DNA from: Chrysogorgia sp. JL179-B06
Taxonomy: Eukaryota; Cnidaria; Anthozoa; Scleralcyonacea; Chrysogorgiidae
Reading direction: 5' to 3'
Assembly (NCBI GenBank): GCA_035772405.1
Contig: JAYKKM010000176.1
Span: forward strand, 434,001 to 498,000
DNA: 64,000 bases
Shown here: positions 53,401 to 54,862 of the stretch, piece by piece
Layout of the letters: every line of letters begins with the position of its first letter
Numbering within the stretch: the stretch's first letter is position 1
Notes under the pieces: model-generated
What the model was told of the DNA's origin: nothing
The model's input: the letters and a program-made list of their open reading frames with translations, nothing else
Databases searched by the model: none
Made by a program: the position numbers and the translations under genes

Positions 53401-53621
53401 CACCTCAAATTTCGACGAGATAATCTAATTGAGAAACGTGAGCGTTGAATGGATCCATCTTTCTATTTAGCTAACCTAATCATCGGACTTCCATATTTCT
53501 CCAAGCACTCTATAATGTCATTCTTAATCGGTACCAACCTCTCATTATCTTGTTCAACAGCTGCGCTTGTTCATTCTCTAACTCTTCTTTTCATATAATA
53601 TTCAACAACTTCGACCGCCAT
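10849..53621 (-). CDS. MMS19: MMS19-like gene, 30 exons found, C-terminus not found
   Basis: A split minus-strand gene spanning about 43 kb. Thirty exons with AG/GT sites total about 2.33 kb (about 777 codons). Every junction I could test keeps phase; one short exon between 19653 and 17681 is inferred from phase but not seen. The translation follows human MMS19, as I remember it, in order from LVEALG near the N terminus through EVTSCYFPIDFTP, IPILFEQF, AMLGF and AAKCLAGL. MMS19 is a HEAT-repeat scaffold that, with CIAO1 and CIAO2B, delivers 4Fe-4S clusters to DNA polymerases, helicases such as XPD and primase in cytosol and nucleus. Human MMS19 is about 1030 aa, so roughly 230-250 C-terminal residues are missing before the convergent TPR-CHAT gene. 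Exon 1 is out of frame by one base. The gene may be intact in the animal (sequence error, missed exons) or decaying. Confidence 0.9.
10906..11369. other. MMS19 intron, unassigned part
   Basis: AT-rich intron sequence with no recognised element. Confidence 0.4.
11370..11650. mobile_element. Foldback element with inner palindrome, copy 1
   Basis: Shares gatgtaccgcggg, aaaaactaggaaaatctttg and acaaaactttgttgga with the next copy and with 30975-32110. Left and right arms are imperfect inverted repeats (ctcctcaat against attgag). The 3' half holds the near-palindrome ccctcggacgctacg / cgtcctcgggctg. Confidence 0.7.
11660..11935. mobile_element. Foldback element, copy 2, next to copy 1
   Basis: Second copy in the same orientation, about 280 bp after the first, starting cttatctcttacat and ending tttatctcttacat. 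Confidence 0.7.
11936..12276. other. MMS19 intron, unassigned part
   Basis: No element recognised. Confidence 0.4.
12277..12356. repeat. 20 bp tandem repeat, 4 copies
   Basis: Unit GTCGAAGGTATTTCAAAGGC, with the last copy diverged. Confidence 0.9.
12365..12780 (-). mobile_element. 5S rRNA-derived SINE with nested MITE
   Basis: On the minus strand the head reads AGCTTGGTCGGATGGGGTTAG then GGATGACCATCTGGGAATA (short runs shown), matching the internal promoter region of 5S rRNA (SINE3 type). The body, aatcaacac...gagagatcaactaataactc, is shared with 21168-21416 and 25795-26110. A roughly 165 bp insertion interrupts it at 12411-12576. Confidence 0.8.
12411..12576. mobile_element. Small TIR element nested in the SINE, CTA duplication
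   Basis: TIRs are ggctttccatttacacggtc at the left and the complement of gaccgtgcaattggaaagcc at the right, flanked by CTA on both sides. The sister SINE at 21168-21416 reads gatctaagtg without the insert. A 3 bp duplication fits a PIF/Harbinger-like origin. Confidence 0.75.
12884..12996 (-). CDS. MMS19: MMS19 exon
   Basis: 113 bp, phase 1 in and 0 out, acceptor atcggcttag, donor gtaagt. It encodes EEVTKCFESLDPLLTEEQ and then KWRATIVLIW, which leads into ITKALLV of the next exon. Confidence 0.85.
13075..13195. repeat. GGGTTAG-rich minisatellite-like repeat
   Basis: About four diverged copies of ggttagaaaactcgttaggcgg. The same motif appears at about 39150-39205 (inverted) and 51790-51835. 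It contains telomere-like GGGTTAG but is interstitial. Confidence 0.7.
13426..13857. mobile_element. Foldback MITE, TTAA ends (TTAAAGTGCCAATG family)
   Basis: The left end TTAAAGTGCCAATGAATC and right end GATCCATTGGCACTTTAA bracket long inverted arms (agttcttccatatttcac / gtgaaatatggaagag). Related copies are at 37330-37784, 41812-42170 and 58918-59090. Confidence 0.8.
13878..13918 (+). ncRNA. Weak hammerhead-like motif
   Basis: TTTGATAA, a stem (AGTCCCC / GGGAC) and GAAAG followed by CTCAGT resemble a decayed hammerhead core (CTGANGA ... GAAA). The first box is degenerate. Confidence 0.3.
14099..14225 (-). CDS. MMS19: MMS19 exon
   Basis: 127 bp, phase 0 in and 1 out, acceptor cttctttaag, donor gtaggg. 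It encodes VVISRLQEFLPKLLSLA and IEAAKCLAGLINRIND, matching AAAKCFAGLLNK of human MMS19. The open frame runs beyond the donor, but only this donor gives the phase needed by the next exon. Confidence 0.88.
14283..14935. repeat. 17 bp minisatellite, about 38 copies
   Basis: Unit CATCACATTACAATCAC with CATCGCATT, CATCGTATT and CATCATATT variants. A 17 bp period read in three frames gives a long spurious plus-strand ORF (HYNHHRITIT and so on). Confidence 0.95.
15077..15148 (-). CDS. MMS19: MMS19 exon
   Basis: 72 bp, phase 0 in and out, acceptor gattattttcag, donor gttagt. It encodes WQQTQLVTFVSSTLCNISKL. A second donor at 15055 would add seven codons; the shorter form aligns better with human MMS19 before the QLMRELLEL region. 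Confidence 0.75.
15149..15760. other. MMS19 intron, unassigned
   Basis: Contains aatctcgttcccaaagcct, related to the dispersed ctcgtacccag motif at 47565 and 48927. No gene seen. Confidence 0.4.
15765..16152. repeat. 18 bp minisatellite, about 21 copies
   Basis: Unit GAGACAAGGTGCTGTGGT, with GGTGACAAGGTGCTGTGGT variants. An 18 bp period keeps all frames open, so the ORFs here (HHSTLS, ETRCCG) are spurious. Confidence 0.95.
16153..17572. other. MMS19 intron, mostly unassigned
   Basis: Contains a copy of gcctcctccgcaggcaactc at about 16290, shared with the foldback element at 44637-44832. No exon could be recognised. Confidence 0.4.
17573..17681 (-). CDS. MMS19: MMS19 exon
   Basis: 109 bp, phase 2 in and 0 out, acceptor atctttttctag, donor gttgga. 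It encodes NMVTCVEEIFLDKNLDQTNI, resembling THIVPLFLDGN of human MMS19. Its entry phase implies one more upstream exon that I could not locate. Confidence 0.72.
18235..18275 (-). ncRNA. Degenerate hammerhead-like motif
   Basis: The minus strand reads CTGACTA, AGGGCCTTCTAT and CGAAACGTTAGT. The box is CTGACTA rather than CTGANGA. Confidence 0.35.
18413..18600. mobile_element. Foldback element, copy shared with 28970-29148
   Basis: Arms are tctctttcataatggtgg and the complement of gtgccattatgaaag, with tagcctttctggcctcgtta inside and its inverted partner aacgaggtcagaaaggcta. Confidence 0.8.
18605..18660 (-). ncRNA. Degenerate hammerhead-like motif
   Basis: The minus strand reads CTGACGA, AGGGCGTTCCCTC and GAACTCAC. 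Box 1 and stem II are kept but the GAAAC box is lost. Confidence 0.35.
18893..19400 (-). pseudogene. LINE C-terminal fragment with (AAAT)n tail
   Basis: The minus strand encodes LLPLSYWHEFLDLVYLFKVL and, after frame changes, NSLPSYLRDVNLSIGQFK, typical of the C-terminal domain of CR1/L2-like LINEs. It ends in aaataaataaataaat at about 18900. Confidence 0.75.
19653..19702 (-). CDS. MMS19: MMS19 exon
   Basis: 50 bp, phase 1 in and 0 out, acceptor tcactcgcag, donor gtaaga. It encodes ENDHCFTTEILERFSKL. Confidence 0.75.
19832..19924 (-). CDS. MMS19: MMS19 exon (also present as a partial duplicate)
   Basis: 93 bp, phase 1 in and 1 out, acceptor tttttttgtcag, donor gtaata. It encodes CLRSNLKNADYFKEIVFLR and then LLELPIEDALQ. 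Most of it is repeated upstream at 20329-20405. Confidence 0.85.
19849..20815. repeat. Tandem duplication of about 481 bp with low-complexity cores
   Basis: Copy 1 (about 19849-20329) and copy 2 (about 20330-20815) share the exon segment, the flank ttcacttgtttcgcactaca, CACTACACTGC-type repeats and the tail ctaaatagaggtagtgttat. Copy 1 also has a (CCTGC)n run at 20200-20256. Confidence 0.9.
20329..20405 (-). pseudogene. Partial duplicate of the MMS19 exon at 19832-19924
   Basis: Keeps the acceptor and the first 70-odd bases (aagtaacttgaaaaatgccg region) but is cut off before the original donor; the next possible donor is gtataa. If spliced in, it would disrupt the protein. Confidence 0.85.
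20829..20894 (-). CDS. MMS19: MMS19 exon
   Basis: 66 bp, phase 1 in and 1 out, acceptor ttctttttag, donor gtacag. It encodes NSDACMSCVLDGLQTIFD. Confidence 0.82.
20950..21165. repeat. Fragment of the tttttgttctgattgcggg repeat
   Basis: Contains tttagttttagagaaat and ctatttttgttctgattgcg, the end sequences of the palindromic element at 36355-37005. Confidence 0.55.
21168..21416 (-). mobile_element. 5S rRNA-derived SINE
   Basis: Same family and orientation as 12365-12780 but without the nested insert. The 5S-like part is at 21350-21405. Confidence 0.8.
21536..21680 (-). CDS. MMS19: MMS19 exon
   Basis: 145 bp, the longest exon, phase 0 in and 1 out, acceptor ccagttcacag, donor gtaagt. It encodes TTLATLCTSPPNVEHIVPY and VRSLARWSR, corresponding to LQALSAVSTHPSIVKETLP of human MMS19. 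Confidence 0.85.
21868..22254. mobile_element. Foldback MITE (gataaagtaacttctttt family)
   Basis: Arms are gataaagtaacttctttt...cagtttgtttgatatgcaaa and the inverted gcatatcaaacaaactgata...aaagttctt. The same family occurs at 54436-54862 and is split at 27966-28620. Confidence 0.8.
22255..22440. mobile_element. Short TIR element (TCACTTGCCGTTG ends)
   Basis: TIR TCACTTGCCGTTGTC at the left and AACAACGGCAAGTGA at the right, with TA on both sides. It directly abuts the larger element that follows. Confidence 0.7.
22441..23856. mobile_element. TIR DNA element with internal 48 bp tandem repeats, TA-flanked
   Basis: Ends are CCGTATTTCCTCTAATAAAC and the complement of tttatttgaggaaatacgg, bounded by TA. 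The left half is an array of 48 bp units (gcggcgtttattagaggggg + cgtttattaaattt...caatttgat) and the right part repeats gtttattagagggagg. A 48 bp period keeps frames open (MRRLLEGAFIKF), so these ORFs are spurious. No transposase is seen. Confidence 0.85.
24000..24072 (+). other. tRNA-like sequence with pol III A and B boxes
   Basis: The D-arm-like TAGCTCAATGATTAGAGC (A box) and GGGTTCGATTC (B box) are well kept, but the acceptor and anticodon stems do not pair properly. Probably a tRNA-derived pseudogene or SINE head. Confidence 0.5.
24165..24228. repeat. 8 bp tandem repeat ACTACACA
   Basis: About eight copies of ACTACACA. Confidence 0.9.
24396..24640 (-). mobile_element. 5'-truncated PLE copy with hammerhead-like motif
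   Basis: About 90 per cent similar by eye to 5936-6130 plus 6641-6700, without the MITE. It is the empty-site control for the MITE at 6130-6640. Confidence 0.8.
24440..24476 (-). ncRNA. Hammerhead-ribozyme-like motif (PLE type)
   Basis: The minus strand reads CTGAAGA, stem II GACCGCC/GGCCGTC around GCTGA, then GAAACGTTA. All core boxes are kept; the cleavage triplet is GTT rather than GTC. Confidence 0.6.
24833..24884 (-). CDS. MMS19: MMS19 exon
   Basis: 52 bp, phase 2 in and 0 out, acceptor attcttttcag, donor gtaaga. It encodes HEAKLALAYLSMQFPSL, corresponding to RVAALEASGTLAALYP of human MMS19. Confidence 0.85.
24960..25700. repeat. Unclassified repetitive block with (TA)n
   Basis: Holds a (TA)n tract at about 25083-25105 and, at 25186-25300, the inverted copy of the repeat at 4915-5035. 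No open gene. Confidence 0.5.
25795..26110 (+). mobile_element. 5S rRNA-derived SINE, plus orientation
   Basis: The head reads ggtcggggttagtggctgga and tgggtgaccatctgggta, as in the 3' half of 5S rRNA. The body shares gttgatctctcccgtgcttc with the two minus copies. The tail is gtgataaagcgctatataag. Confidence 0.82.
26158..26219 (-). CDS. MMS19: MMS19 exon
   Basis: 62 bp, phase 0 in and 2 out, acceptor cccctttttag, donor gtaaca. It encodes LDHLVMIIMNDKEKIV(R), corresponding to VGHLYRLSFLKEDSQSCR of human MMS19. Confidence 0.83.
26584..26963. mobile_element. Foldback element (gcataaaacctcc ends)
   Basis: Left ggttgcataaaacctccac and right gtggaggttttatgcaacc are inverted, with further pairing inside (tatagttttcgaaagtgta / tacactttcgaaaacgata). 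Confidence 0.75.
27175..27615 (-). mobile_element. TIR repeat, minus copy of the family at 38683-39368
   Basis: Shares agtagctttatattcatac, tgttccagacg-type and ccgccattgc-type blocks with 38683-39368. It ends in ggggcactttaaa. Short ORFs inside are not conserved between copies. Confidence 0.75.
27709..27848 (-). CDS. MMS19: MMS19 exon
   Basis: 140 bp, phase 1 in and 0 out, acceptor aactagattcag, donor gtactg. It encodes KLTGLFFSLLVHHNP and HRSSGVAGLVALVSSCPF, corresponding to the FKDQLCSLVFMALTD and GIRTLTVLG regions of human MMS19. Confidence 0.88.
27966..28620. mobile_element. Foldback MITE split by a LINE 3' end
   Basis: The left arm (attaagtttgtctaatatga) is at 27990 and the right arm (tcatattagacaaacttaat) at 28575; between them sits a LINE 3' end with an (ATT)n tail. 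Confidence 0.75.
28260..28484 (+). pseudogene. LINE 3' untranslated end with (ATT)n tail
   Basis: AT-rich sequence ending aaataaaccattattattat, like the tail of the LINE at 8040-8766. The left boundary is uncertain. Confidence 0.5.
28780..28935 (+). pseudogene. THAP-like N-terminal fragment
   Basis: After a CRE palindrome at 28779, an ATG at about 28838 opens MSYQVLGCNRDYKNNTEKK then NFFAFH, like the start of a THAP zinc finger (Cys, basic patch, F-x-F). It closes within about 30 codons. Probably debris of a P-element-like transposase. Confidence 0.4.
28970..29148. mobile_element. Foldback element, second copy of 18413-18600
   Basis: Contains the same tggccagtttaaatattc and aaagcaaagattct blocks; ends tgccattatgaaataggtct. 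Confidence 0.8.
29146..29375 (+). mobile_element. tRNA-derived SINE
   Basis: The head has an A box (tagtggttaccacat) and a B box (caggttcaaatcctgggt). The body is cctatcaattgggcttctag and gttcacctaaaagagtgat, and the tail is aaactaaac. A related copy lies at 32640-32835. Confidence 0.8.
29376..30257. other. MMS19 intron, mostly unassigned
   Basis: Includes a segment at about 29440-29635 weakly resembling 34264-34440 (gaccgagcga, aaaaac, accaaac). Nothing coding seen. Confidence 0.4.
30258..30330 (-). CDS. MMS19: MMS19 exon
   Basis: 73 bp, phase 0 in and 1 out, acceptor tctcgctccag, donor gttagt. It encodes QKAILDAMLGFIQVAKEF, corresponding to RRTILEMLLGFLKLQQKW of human MMS19. Confidence 0.92.
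30577..30647 (-). CDS. MMS19: MMS19 exon
   Basis: 71 bp, phase 1 in and 0 out, acceptor ttttctttcag, donor gtttgt. It encodes GQIVDQVIPILFEQFEQH, corresponding to DHVTSNVLPLLLEQFHKHSQ of human MMS19. Confidence 0.93.
30720..30800. repeat. 15 bp proline-coding minisatellite
   Basis: Unit about gatgcccttccgccc, five copies, next to the donor of the upstream MMS19 exon. Confidence 0.8.
30837..30920 (-). CDS. MMS19: MMS19 exon
   Basis: 84 bp, phase 1 in and 1 out, acceptor tcatcttgtag, donor gttagt. It encodes ECKDHLSKPDHKLMKSSA and TLLQNVAMAS, corresponding to DCRHHLCEPDMKLVWPSAKL of human MMS19. Confidence 0.92.
31140..32065 (-). mobile_element. Penelope-like element, 5'-truncated, with GIY-YIG and hammerhead
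   Basis: On the minus strand: GIY-YIG endonuclease coding (31574-32055), 3' untranslated region with several TAA-rich stretches, then a hammerhead-like motif (31235-31264) near the 3' end. The insertion sits in an A+T-rich tata site of another repeat. Confidence 0.85.
31235..31264 (-). ncRNA. Hammerhead-ribozyme-like motif, best-preserved copy
   Basis: The minus strand reads CTGATGA, A, then GGGC-TCC-GCTC (stem II), then GAAAC and GTC. All conserved core bases are present. The self-complementary ACGT after GAA could form helix III between two molecules, as proposed for PLE hammerheads. Confidence 0.72.
31574..32101 (-). CDS. PLE GIY-YIG endonuclease domain (truncated ORF)
   Basis: Open for 175 codons. 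The first dozen residues are encoded by the flanking repeat, so the true N-terminal reverse transcriptase is gone. Visible features: GRSRCNTCAF (Cys-rich linker), IIYCISCDKCPKIYIGETGR (zinc-binding CxxC followed by the GIY-YIG core), RFAEHLRSV, and RHFNSSNH with the later Lys/Glu-rich helix (RQEKRLIFKLGT). This is the C-terminal endonuclease of animal Penelope-like elements, which nicks the target for reverse transcription. It cannot move alone. Confidence 0.88.
   Translation of the reverse strand: MSRFSLMYRGMYIFRRNKNIRDSLVHSALKQNTSAPAGTFSCGRSRCNTCAFLNPTTVITAPKFDHTIRHAFSCTSTNIIYCISCDKCPKIYIGETGRRLSDRFAEHLRSVRINDGDKPVARHFNSSNHLVSDMKVCAILPISGGNDNRKRQEKRLIFKLGTTRPLGLNERFSFI
32156..32204 (-). CDS. 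MMS19: MMS19 exon
   Basis: 49 bp, phase 0 in and 1 out, acceptor atctcttttcag, donor gtttgt. It encodes QNHSGTIEEFLTNILN, corresponding to DLLDSFLSNILQD of human MMS19. Confidence 0.88.
32356..32402. repeat. Poly(C) run followed by (AC)n
   Basis: C-rich tract interrupted by T, then about nine AC units. Confidence 0.9.
32574..32640. repeat. (TCTGC)n pentanucleotide array
   Basis: About 13 copies of a CTCTG-type unit, with a related array at 32836-32865. Confidence 0.92.
32640..32970 (+). mobile_element. tRNA-derived SINE, internally deleted, with low-complexity tail
   Basis: Shares gagctgggagacacaggttc, cctatcaattgggtttctag and cacctaaaagagtgataaat with 29146-29375 but lacks the middle. The tail is (aaact)n, then CTCTG/CCCTG-type repeats to 32970. 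Confidence 0.8.
33014..33070 (-). CDS. MMS19: MMS19 exon
   Basis: 57 bp, phase 0 in and out, acceptor ttctattttag, donor gtgtgt. It encodes LAGYEAIKSVVKNISYAEQ, corresponding to GLAALHSLTACLSRS of human MMS19. Confidence 0.87.
33185..33214 (-). CDS. MMS19: MMS19 micro-exon (30 bp)
   Basis: 30 bp, phase 0 in and out, acceptor tttatttgaag, donor gtagac. It encodes IFTASDHSIE, corresponding to VFQTASERVE of human MMS19. Confidence 0.85.
33495..33745. repeat. 15 bp minisatellite ending at an MMS19 donor
   Basis: Unit gggctatatagagat with shorter 11-13 bp variants at the left. It runs to within a few bases of the donor at 33749 (gtaaatatggccc). Confidence 0.92.
33750..33827 (-). CDS. MMS19: MMS19 exon
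   Basis: 78 bp, phase 0 in and out, acceptor taattctttag, donor gtaaat. It encodes YDSRNIIEFLTPLWNAIR, corresponding to YGQKELKDFLPSLWASIRRE of human MMS19. Confidence 0.92.
33828..35119. other. MMS19 intron, unassigned
   Basis: Holds a possible foldback between 34264 (acagcttattggcc) and 34425 (aataagctgtt), a CRE palindrome at 34478, and a cctcgtaccca motif at 34695. No exon seen. Confidence 0.4.
35120..35194 (-). CDS. MMS19: MMS19 exon
   Basis: 75 bp, phase 0 in and out, acceptor ttatttattacag, donor gtaagt. It encodes FCLPLLLEKLSSDVIYAKK, corresponding to FLLPLLIEKVDSEVLSAKLD of human MMS19. Confidence 0.94.
35536..35690. mobile_element. Small foldback (aaagggtgttcgcg ends)
   Basis: Left aaaagggtgttcgcgcgttt and right aaaacgcgaacaccctttt are inverted around a roughly 110 bp centre. 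Confidence 0.7.
35868..36128. mobile_element. Foldback element ending beside an MMS19 exon
   Basis: Arms gtccttcacatac...gtaactacatttggtac and ttgttaccgcgcgcgcaattt are each matched by an inverted copy. It lies about 70 bp from the donor of the exon at 36202. Confidence 0.8.
36202..36288 (-). CDS. MMS19: MMS19 exon
   Basis: 87 bp, phase 0 in and out, acceptor ttatgttttag, donor gtaagt. It encodes EQLIFALRGCLSATSLF, corresponding to EDLILSLRAVLASTPRFAEF of human MMS19. Confidence 0.93.
36355..37005. mobile_element. Long palindromic element with an AT-rich core hairpin
   Basis: Outer inverted ends: accatttttgttctgattgc and caatcagaacaaaaatggt. The inner arms (about 36505-36650 and 36657-36811) are nearly perfect inverted repeats of about 145 bp meeting at gaattacgtaattc. 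Confidence 0.85.
37330..37784. mobile_element. Foldback MITE (13426 family)
   Basis: Arms include cttgagatatttagactt and gatatgcaaatgatttaa with inverted partners. The right end is catagccactttaa; the left end is diverged. It lies just upstream, in genome order, of the next exon. Confidence 0.75.
37812..37861 (-). CDS. MMS19: MMS19 exon
   Basis: 50 bp, phase 1 in and 0 out, acceptor cattatttacag, donor gtaagt. It encodes EDLFEVTSCYFPIDFTP, nearly identical to EELFEVTSCYFPIDFTPPP of human MMS19; the strongest single match. Confidence 0.96.
37862..38682. other. MMS19 intron, unassigned, with pyrimidine-rich tract
   Basis: A C/T-rich tract spans about 38460-38650 (gives spurious ORFs). No other element assigned. 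Confidence 0.4.
38683..39368 (+). mobile_element. TIR repeat with an insertion (27175 family)
   Basis: Ends are aagtgcccctgcgatc and gatcacagcggcacttt. Compared with 27175-27615 it has an extra block at about 39065-39210 that holds taaccccaaaac and cctaacgag motifs shared (inverted) with 13080-13310. Confidence 0.75.
39386..39449 (-). CDS. MMS19: MMS19 exon
   Basis: 64 bp, phase 0 in and 1 out, acceptor ctttctaatctcag, donor gttaga. It encodes DPRNLLIAFELVQIIT, corresponding to DPRNLLVAFRIVHDLIS of human MMS19. The repeat at 38683 ends 18 bp away. Confidence 0.95.
39556..39617 (-). CDS. MMS19: MMS19 exon
   Basis: 62 bp, phase 1 in and 0 out, acceptor tatctaaataaag, donor gttttt. It encodes LGGDFVFGFIQTMDGEK, corresponding to LGADFTFGFIQVMDGEK of human MMS19. 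Confidence 0.95.
39662..39852. repeat. 10 bp minisatellite TCTCTCAGTG, about 19 copies
   Basis: Simple 10 bp array with CAGC and CCGT variants. It starts 44 bp before the acceptor side of the exon at 39556-39617. Confidence 0.95.
40050..40339. mobile_element. TIR element (TAAAGGTGCCGTCAA ends)
   Basis: Left taaaggtgccgtcaa and right ttgacggcaccttta. Inside, a plus-strand frame reads CSVPKCGTTRAFATF, weakly like a THAP finger start. Confidence 0.7.
41088..41157 (-). CDS. MMS19: MMS19 exon
   Basis: 70 bp, phase 0 in and 1 out, acceptor cacttaattttcag, donor gtaagt. It encodes SLLQADRYNIYTLFSVLL, corresponding to SLPQVDRHTVYNIITNFM of human MMS19. Confidence 0.93.
41190..41655. mobile_element. 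Foldback MITE abutting an MMS19 acceptor
   Basis: Left aagtgtctatgaagtgaaaa and right ttttcacttcatagacactt, with long inner arms (actctgcag, gctactttgttcgttagagc). The end is about 33 bp upstream of the acceptor of the exon at 41088-41157. Confidence 0.82.
41812..42170. mobile_element. Diverged foldback MITE (13426 family)
   Basis: Contains cttgagatatttatactttt, gatatgcaaat and agaaaatcaagtatatcttt as in 37330-37784. Confidence 0.65.
42569..42643 (-). CDS. MMS19: MMS19 exon
   Basis: 75 bp, phase 0 in and out, acceptor ttcttatttcag, donor gtagat. It encodes EVKIVQALFKEVHAQ, corresponding to VSVLKAIFQEVHVQ of human MMS19. Confidence 0.94.
42978..43063 (-). CDS. MMS19: MMS19 exon
   Basis: 86 bp, phase 1 in and 0 out, acceptor ttattgtcgtag, donor gtaaga. 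It encodes NLLVDFFCDRLRDHFSVV and PPVVSGLLAL, corresponding to HLILFYENRLKDHHLVIPSV of human MMS19. Confidence 0.93.
43064..43942. other. MMS19 intron, unassigned
   Basis: No element assigned with confidence. Confidence 0.4.
43943..44502 (+). mobile_element. TTAA-flanked TIR element carrying a short ORF
   Basis: TIRs are CTTAAAGTGGCACTACGAT and ATCGTAGTACCACTTTAAG with TTAA at both ends. Inside, after a CRE palindrome (44157), ATG at 44237 opens 74 codons (SLSDEEFEKR, LEELAMCSPRIENLTSLR). A diverged inverted copy lies at 59465-59830 with a one-base frame difference. Confidence 0.8.
44637..44832. mobile_element. Small foldback (agcctcctccgcaggcaac ends)
   Basis: TIR agcctcctccgcaggcaact and the inverted agttgcctgcggaggaggct. 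A fragment lies near 16290 and another near 8825. Confidence 0.85.
45240..45343 (-). CDS. MMS19: MMS19 exon
   Basis: 104 bp, phase 2 in and 1 out, acceptor ttctaattttag, donor gtacgg. It encodes DPDVRCKGTRLLALVLHR and then FKLSEKE, corresponding to NPEPRTRARGIQLLSQVLLH of human MMS19. Confidence 0.94.
45411..45892. mobile_element. TIR element (GGGAC...CATTATTTATGG ends), copy 1
   Basis: The left end gggacaggtcattatttatg and the complement of ccataaataatgactgcagt at the right are imperfect TIRs. The interior repeats ggttgggta several times. Copy 2 lies at 61002-61460. Confidence 0.8.
45893..46887. other. MMS19 intron, unassigned
   Basis: A minus-strand frame at 46614-46870 (AKFYGSFDDQSPLFVMSHS) is open but has no splice context fitting MMS19; likely repeat-derived. 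Confidence 0.4.
47150..47245. ncRNA. Facing pair of hammerhead-like motifs, duplication copy 1
   Basis: The plus strand reads CTGACGA, AGGGCCTTCGCTC, ATAAACGTTAGAC. The minus strand reads CTGACAA, AGGGCCTC, GAAACGTTAGAC. Each strand has lost one core base, on opposite sides. Confidence 0.5.
48472..48565. ncRNA. Facing pair of hammerhead-like motifs, duplication copy 2
   Basis: As copy 1, except that the plus-strand motif reads ATAACGTTAGAC, one A shorter. Confidence 0.5.
49576..49829. repeat. Foldback tail (aaggcctcggtttgtgttat)
   Basis: gagaattatcaaggcctcgg and the inverted gcgttgataattctcgg flank a hairpin (aggcctcggtttgtg / cacaaacctgg). Confidence 0.55.
49830..49940. ncRNA. Facing pair of hammerhead-like motifs, second family
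   Basis: The minus strand (49837-49875) reads CTGAAGA, AGGAC-ACATC-GTCC, AAAACGTT. The plus strand (49893-49925) reads GTGAAGA, AGGAC-GTCC, GAAACGTC. Stem II is kept in both and one core base differs in each. A fragment lies at about 39963-39985. Confidence 0.5.
49941..53237. other. MMS19 intron, mostly unassigned
   Basis: Features seen: a minus-strand open frame at 50159-50458 without splice context; a short ATG frame on minus near 51199 (MAGDQDTDSEDEVSQDITAV); a ggttagaaaactcgttaga repeat at 51720-51890 shared with 13075 and 63015; a ccacagagcc-type compositional repeat at about 52785-52855; and (ATT)n at 53158-53180. No MMS19 exon is needed here because the flanking exons join in phase. 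Confidence 0.45.
53238..53286 (-). CDS. MMS19: MMS19 exon 2
   Basis: 49 bp, phase 1 in and 2 out, acceptor gtcattttacag, donor gtaact. It encodes VLAKELSLVELVEALG, corresponding to NYTVLQVVEALG of human MMS19. Confidence 0.9.
53539..53621 (-). CDS. MMS19: MMS19 exon 1, frame broken by one extra A
   Basis: ATG at 53619-53621 in a ccaatATGG context starts MAVEVVEYYMK, but the frame then ends at TGA. In the frame shifted by one base the rest reads EELENEQAQLLNKIMR and joins exon 2 in phase at the donor gttggt. The shift lies at a run of four A. The total (11 + 16 codons) suits the length of the human N terminus before the LVEALG region. It could be a sequence error, a real mutation, or a misread start. 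Confidence 0.6.
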
Positions 53622-54435
53622 ATTGGAAAATTGTACGCGACTTTGGCGCGGTTACCACCTCTCGACCCAGTACTCGGCAGCTCGGTCACTAGGCCCCAAT
53701 TTAGGTGCCTTGCCAACCAGAACAACAAATAAGAAAAGAAAGAAAAATTATTTCGGAACATTTTCAACATTTAGAACATAACATTTTTAACATTTCAGAG
53801 CATAAGAAGTTGTTCCATTTCCGAGGACTTTGACGTAATTTTTGATACATTACTGCTTCCAATGAGAGATCTCAGTTGATTCTTGATGAAGCGCAACTTT
53901 GCGAATGTTCTCTTGCAGGACTCAACTGTAAGGGTTATTGCGAAACGTATTTTCTAGCACAATAATAATCAACATAATCTCTGGAGTGATCGCTTACTAG
54001 AGAAGAAAAACAATTAGAAAGTCTAAAATCCAATCACAAAGGTTGTCGCTTATGAGAGATTATGTTTGGTAAACTTCTTTTGTCTGACGTCATCAACAAA
54101 CACAAAAACTATAATTGTCATAATTTTTGACATTATGCTACATTATGCTAAGTGTCATGTAAACCTAAATTCCTTCCTACAAAAAAGTACGTTAGAATTG
54201 TTGATAAATTAAATAAAAATAAGTATCAATATTTTATAATTGTGTTTCATTTTTCGGTGACGTCATTATATGACATAACCAAACGAAAGAGTTTTACCCA
54301 CATATAACACATACAGACTGTCTTGAAGGATTCTTATATCTGTGAAATTCTATGGCAAATTTGTTAATTCCAAGCTTCCTTAGCAACAGATATTAGGTCT
54401 ATAAATCTATAGTGTACGTCGGAACACCAACTTTT
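53622..54435. other. Region upstream of MMS19, presumed promoter
   Basis: No TATA box is recognised. CRE palindromes TGACGTCA lie at about 54085 and 54258. A ggttgtcgcttatgagag motif at about 54045 resembles gtggtcgcttacgagagtgg at 54890, possibly ends of an unassigned element. Confidence 0.4.
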
Positions 54436-54862
54436 AAAATGATAAAGTAACTTCTTTTGAAGATTTTCGTTTCTTCGCTTTGTTTTTGATATATTTCAGT
54501 TTGTTTGATATGCAAATGTCTGGAATTTCGTCACACATGCATAATGACTTACAGTATCAGAGAATGTTATATATCTTTGCCTTCATGAAATAAAAACACT
54601 AGTGTGAATAACTTGTGCGTGTTTCTCCCACAACACCAAACTTCTTGAATTTTAAAGGATTTCGTTTGAGAATGAAAGTGATACATAAACTACTCCGGTA
54701 AGTCATTATGCATGTGTGACGAAATTCCAGACATTTGCATATCAAACAAACTGAAATATTTCAAAGACAAAGCGAAGAAACGAAAATCTTCAAAAGAAGT
54801 TACTTTATCATTTTAAAAGTTCTTCCAAATAAAACAATAAAATGTTTTGACGTTATAGGTAC
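54436..54862. mobile_element. Foldback MITE (21868 family)
   Basis: Arms of about 120 bp: aaaatgataaagtaacttct at the left and agaagttactttatcatttt at the right, nearly perfect. Confidence 0.85.
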
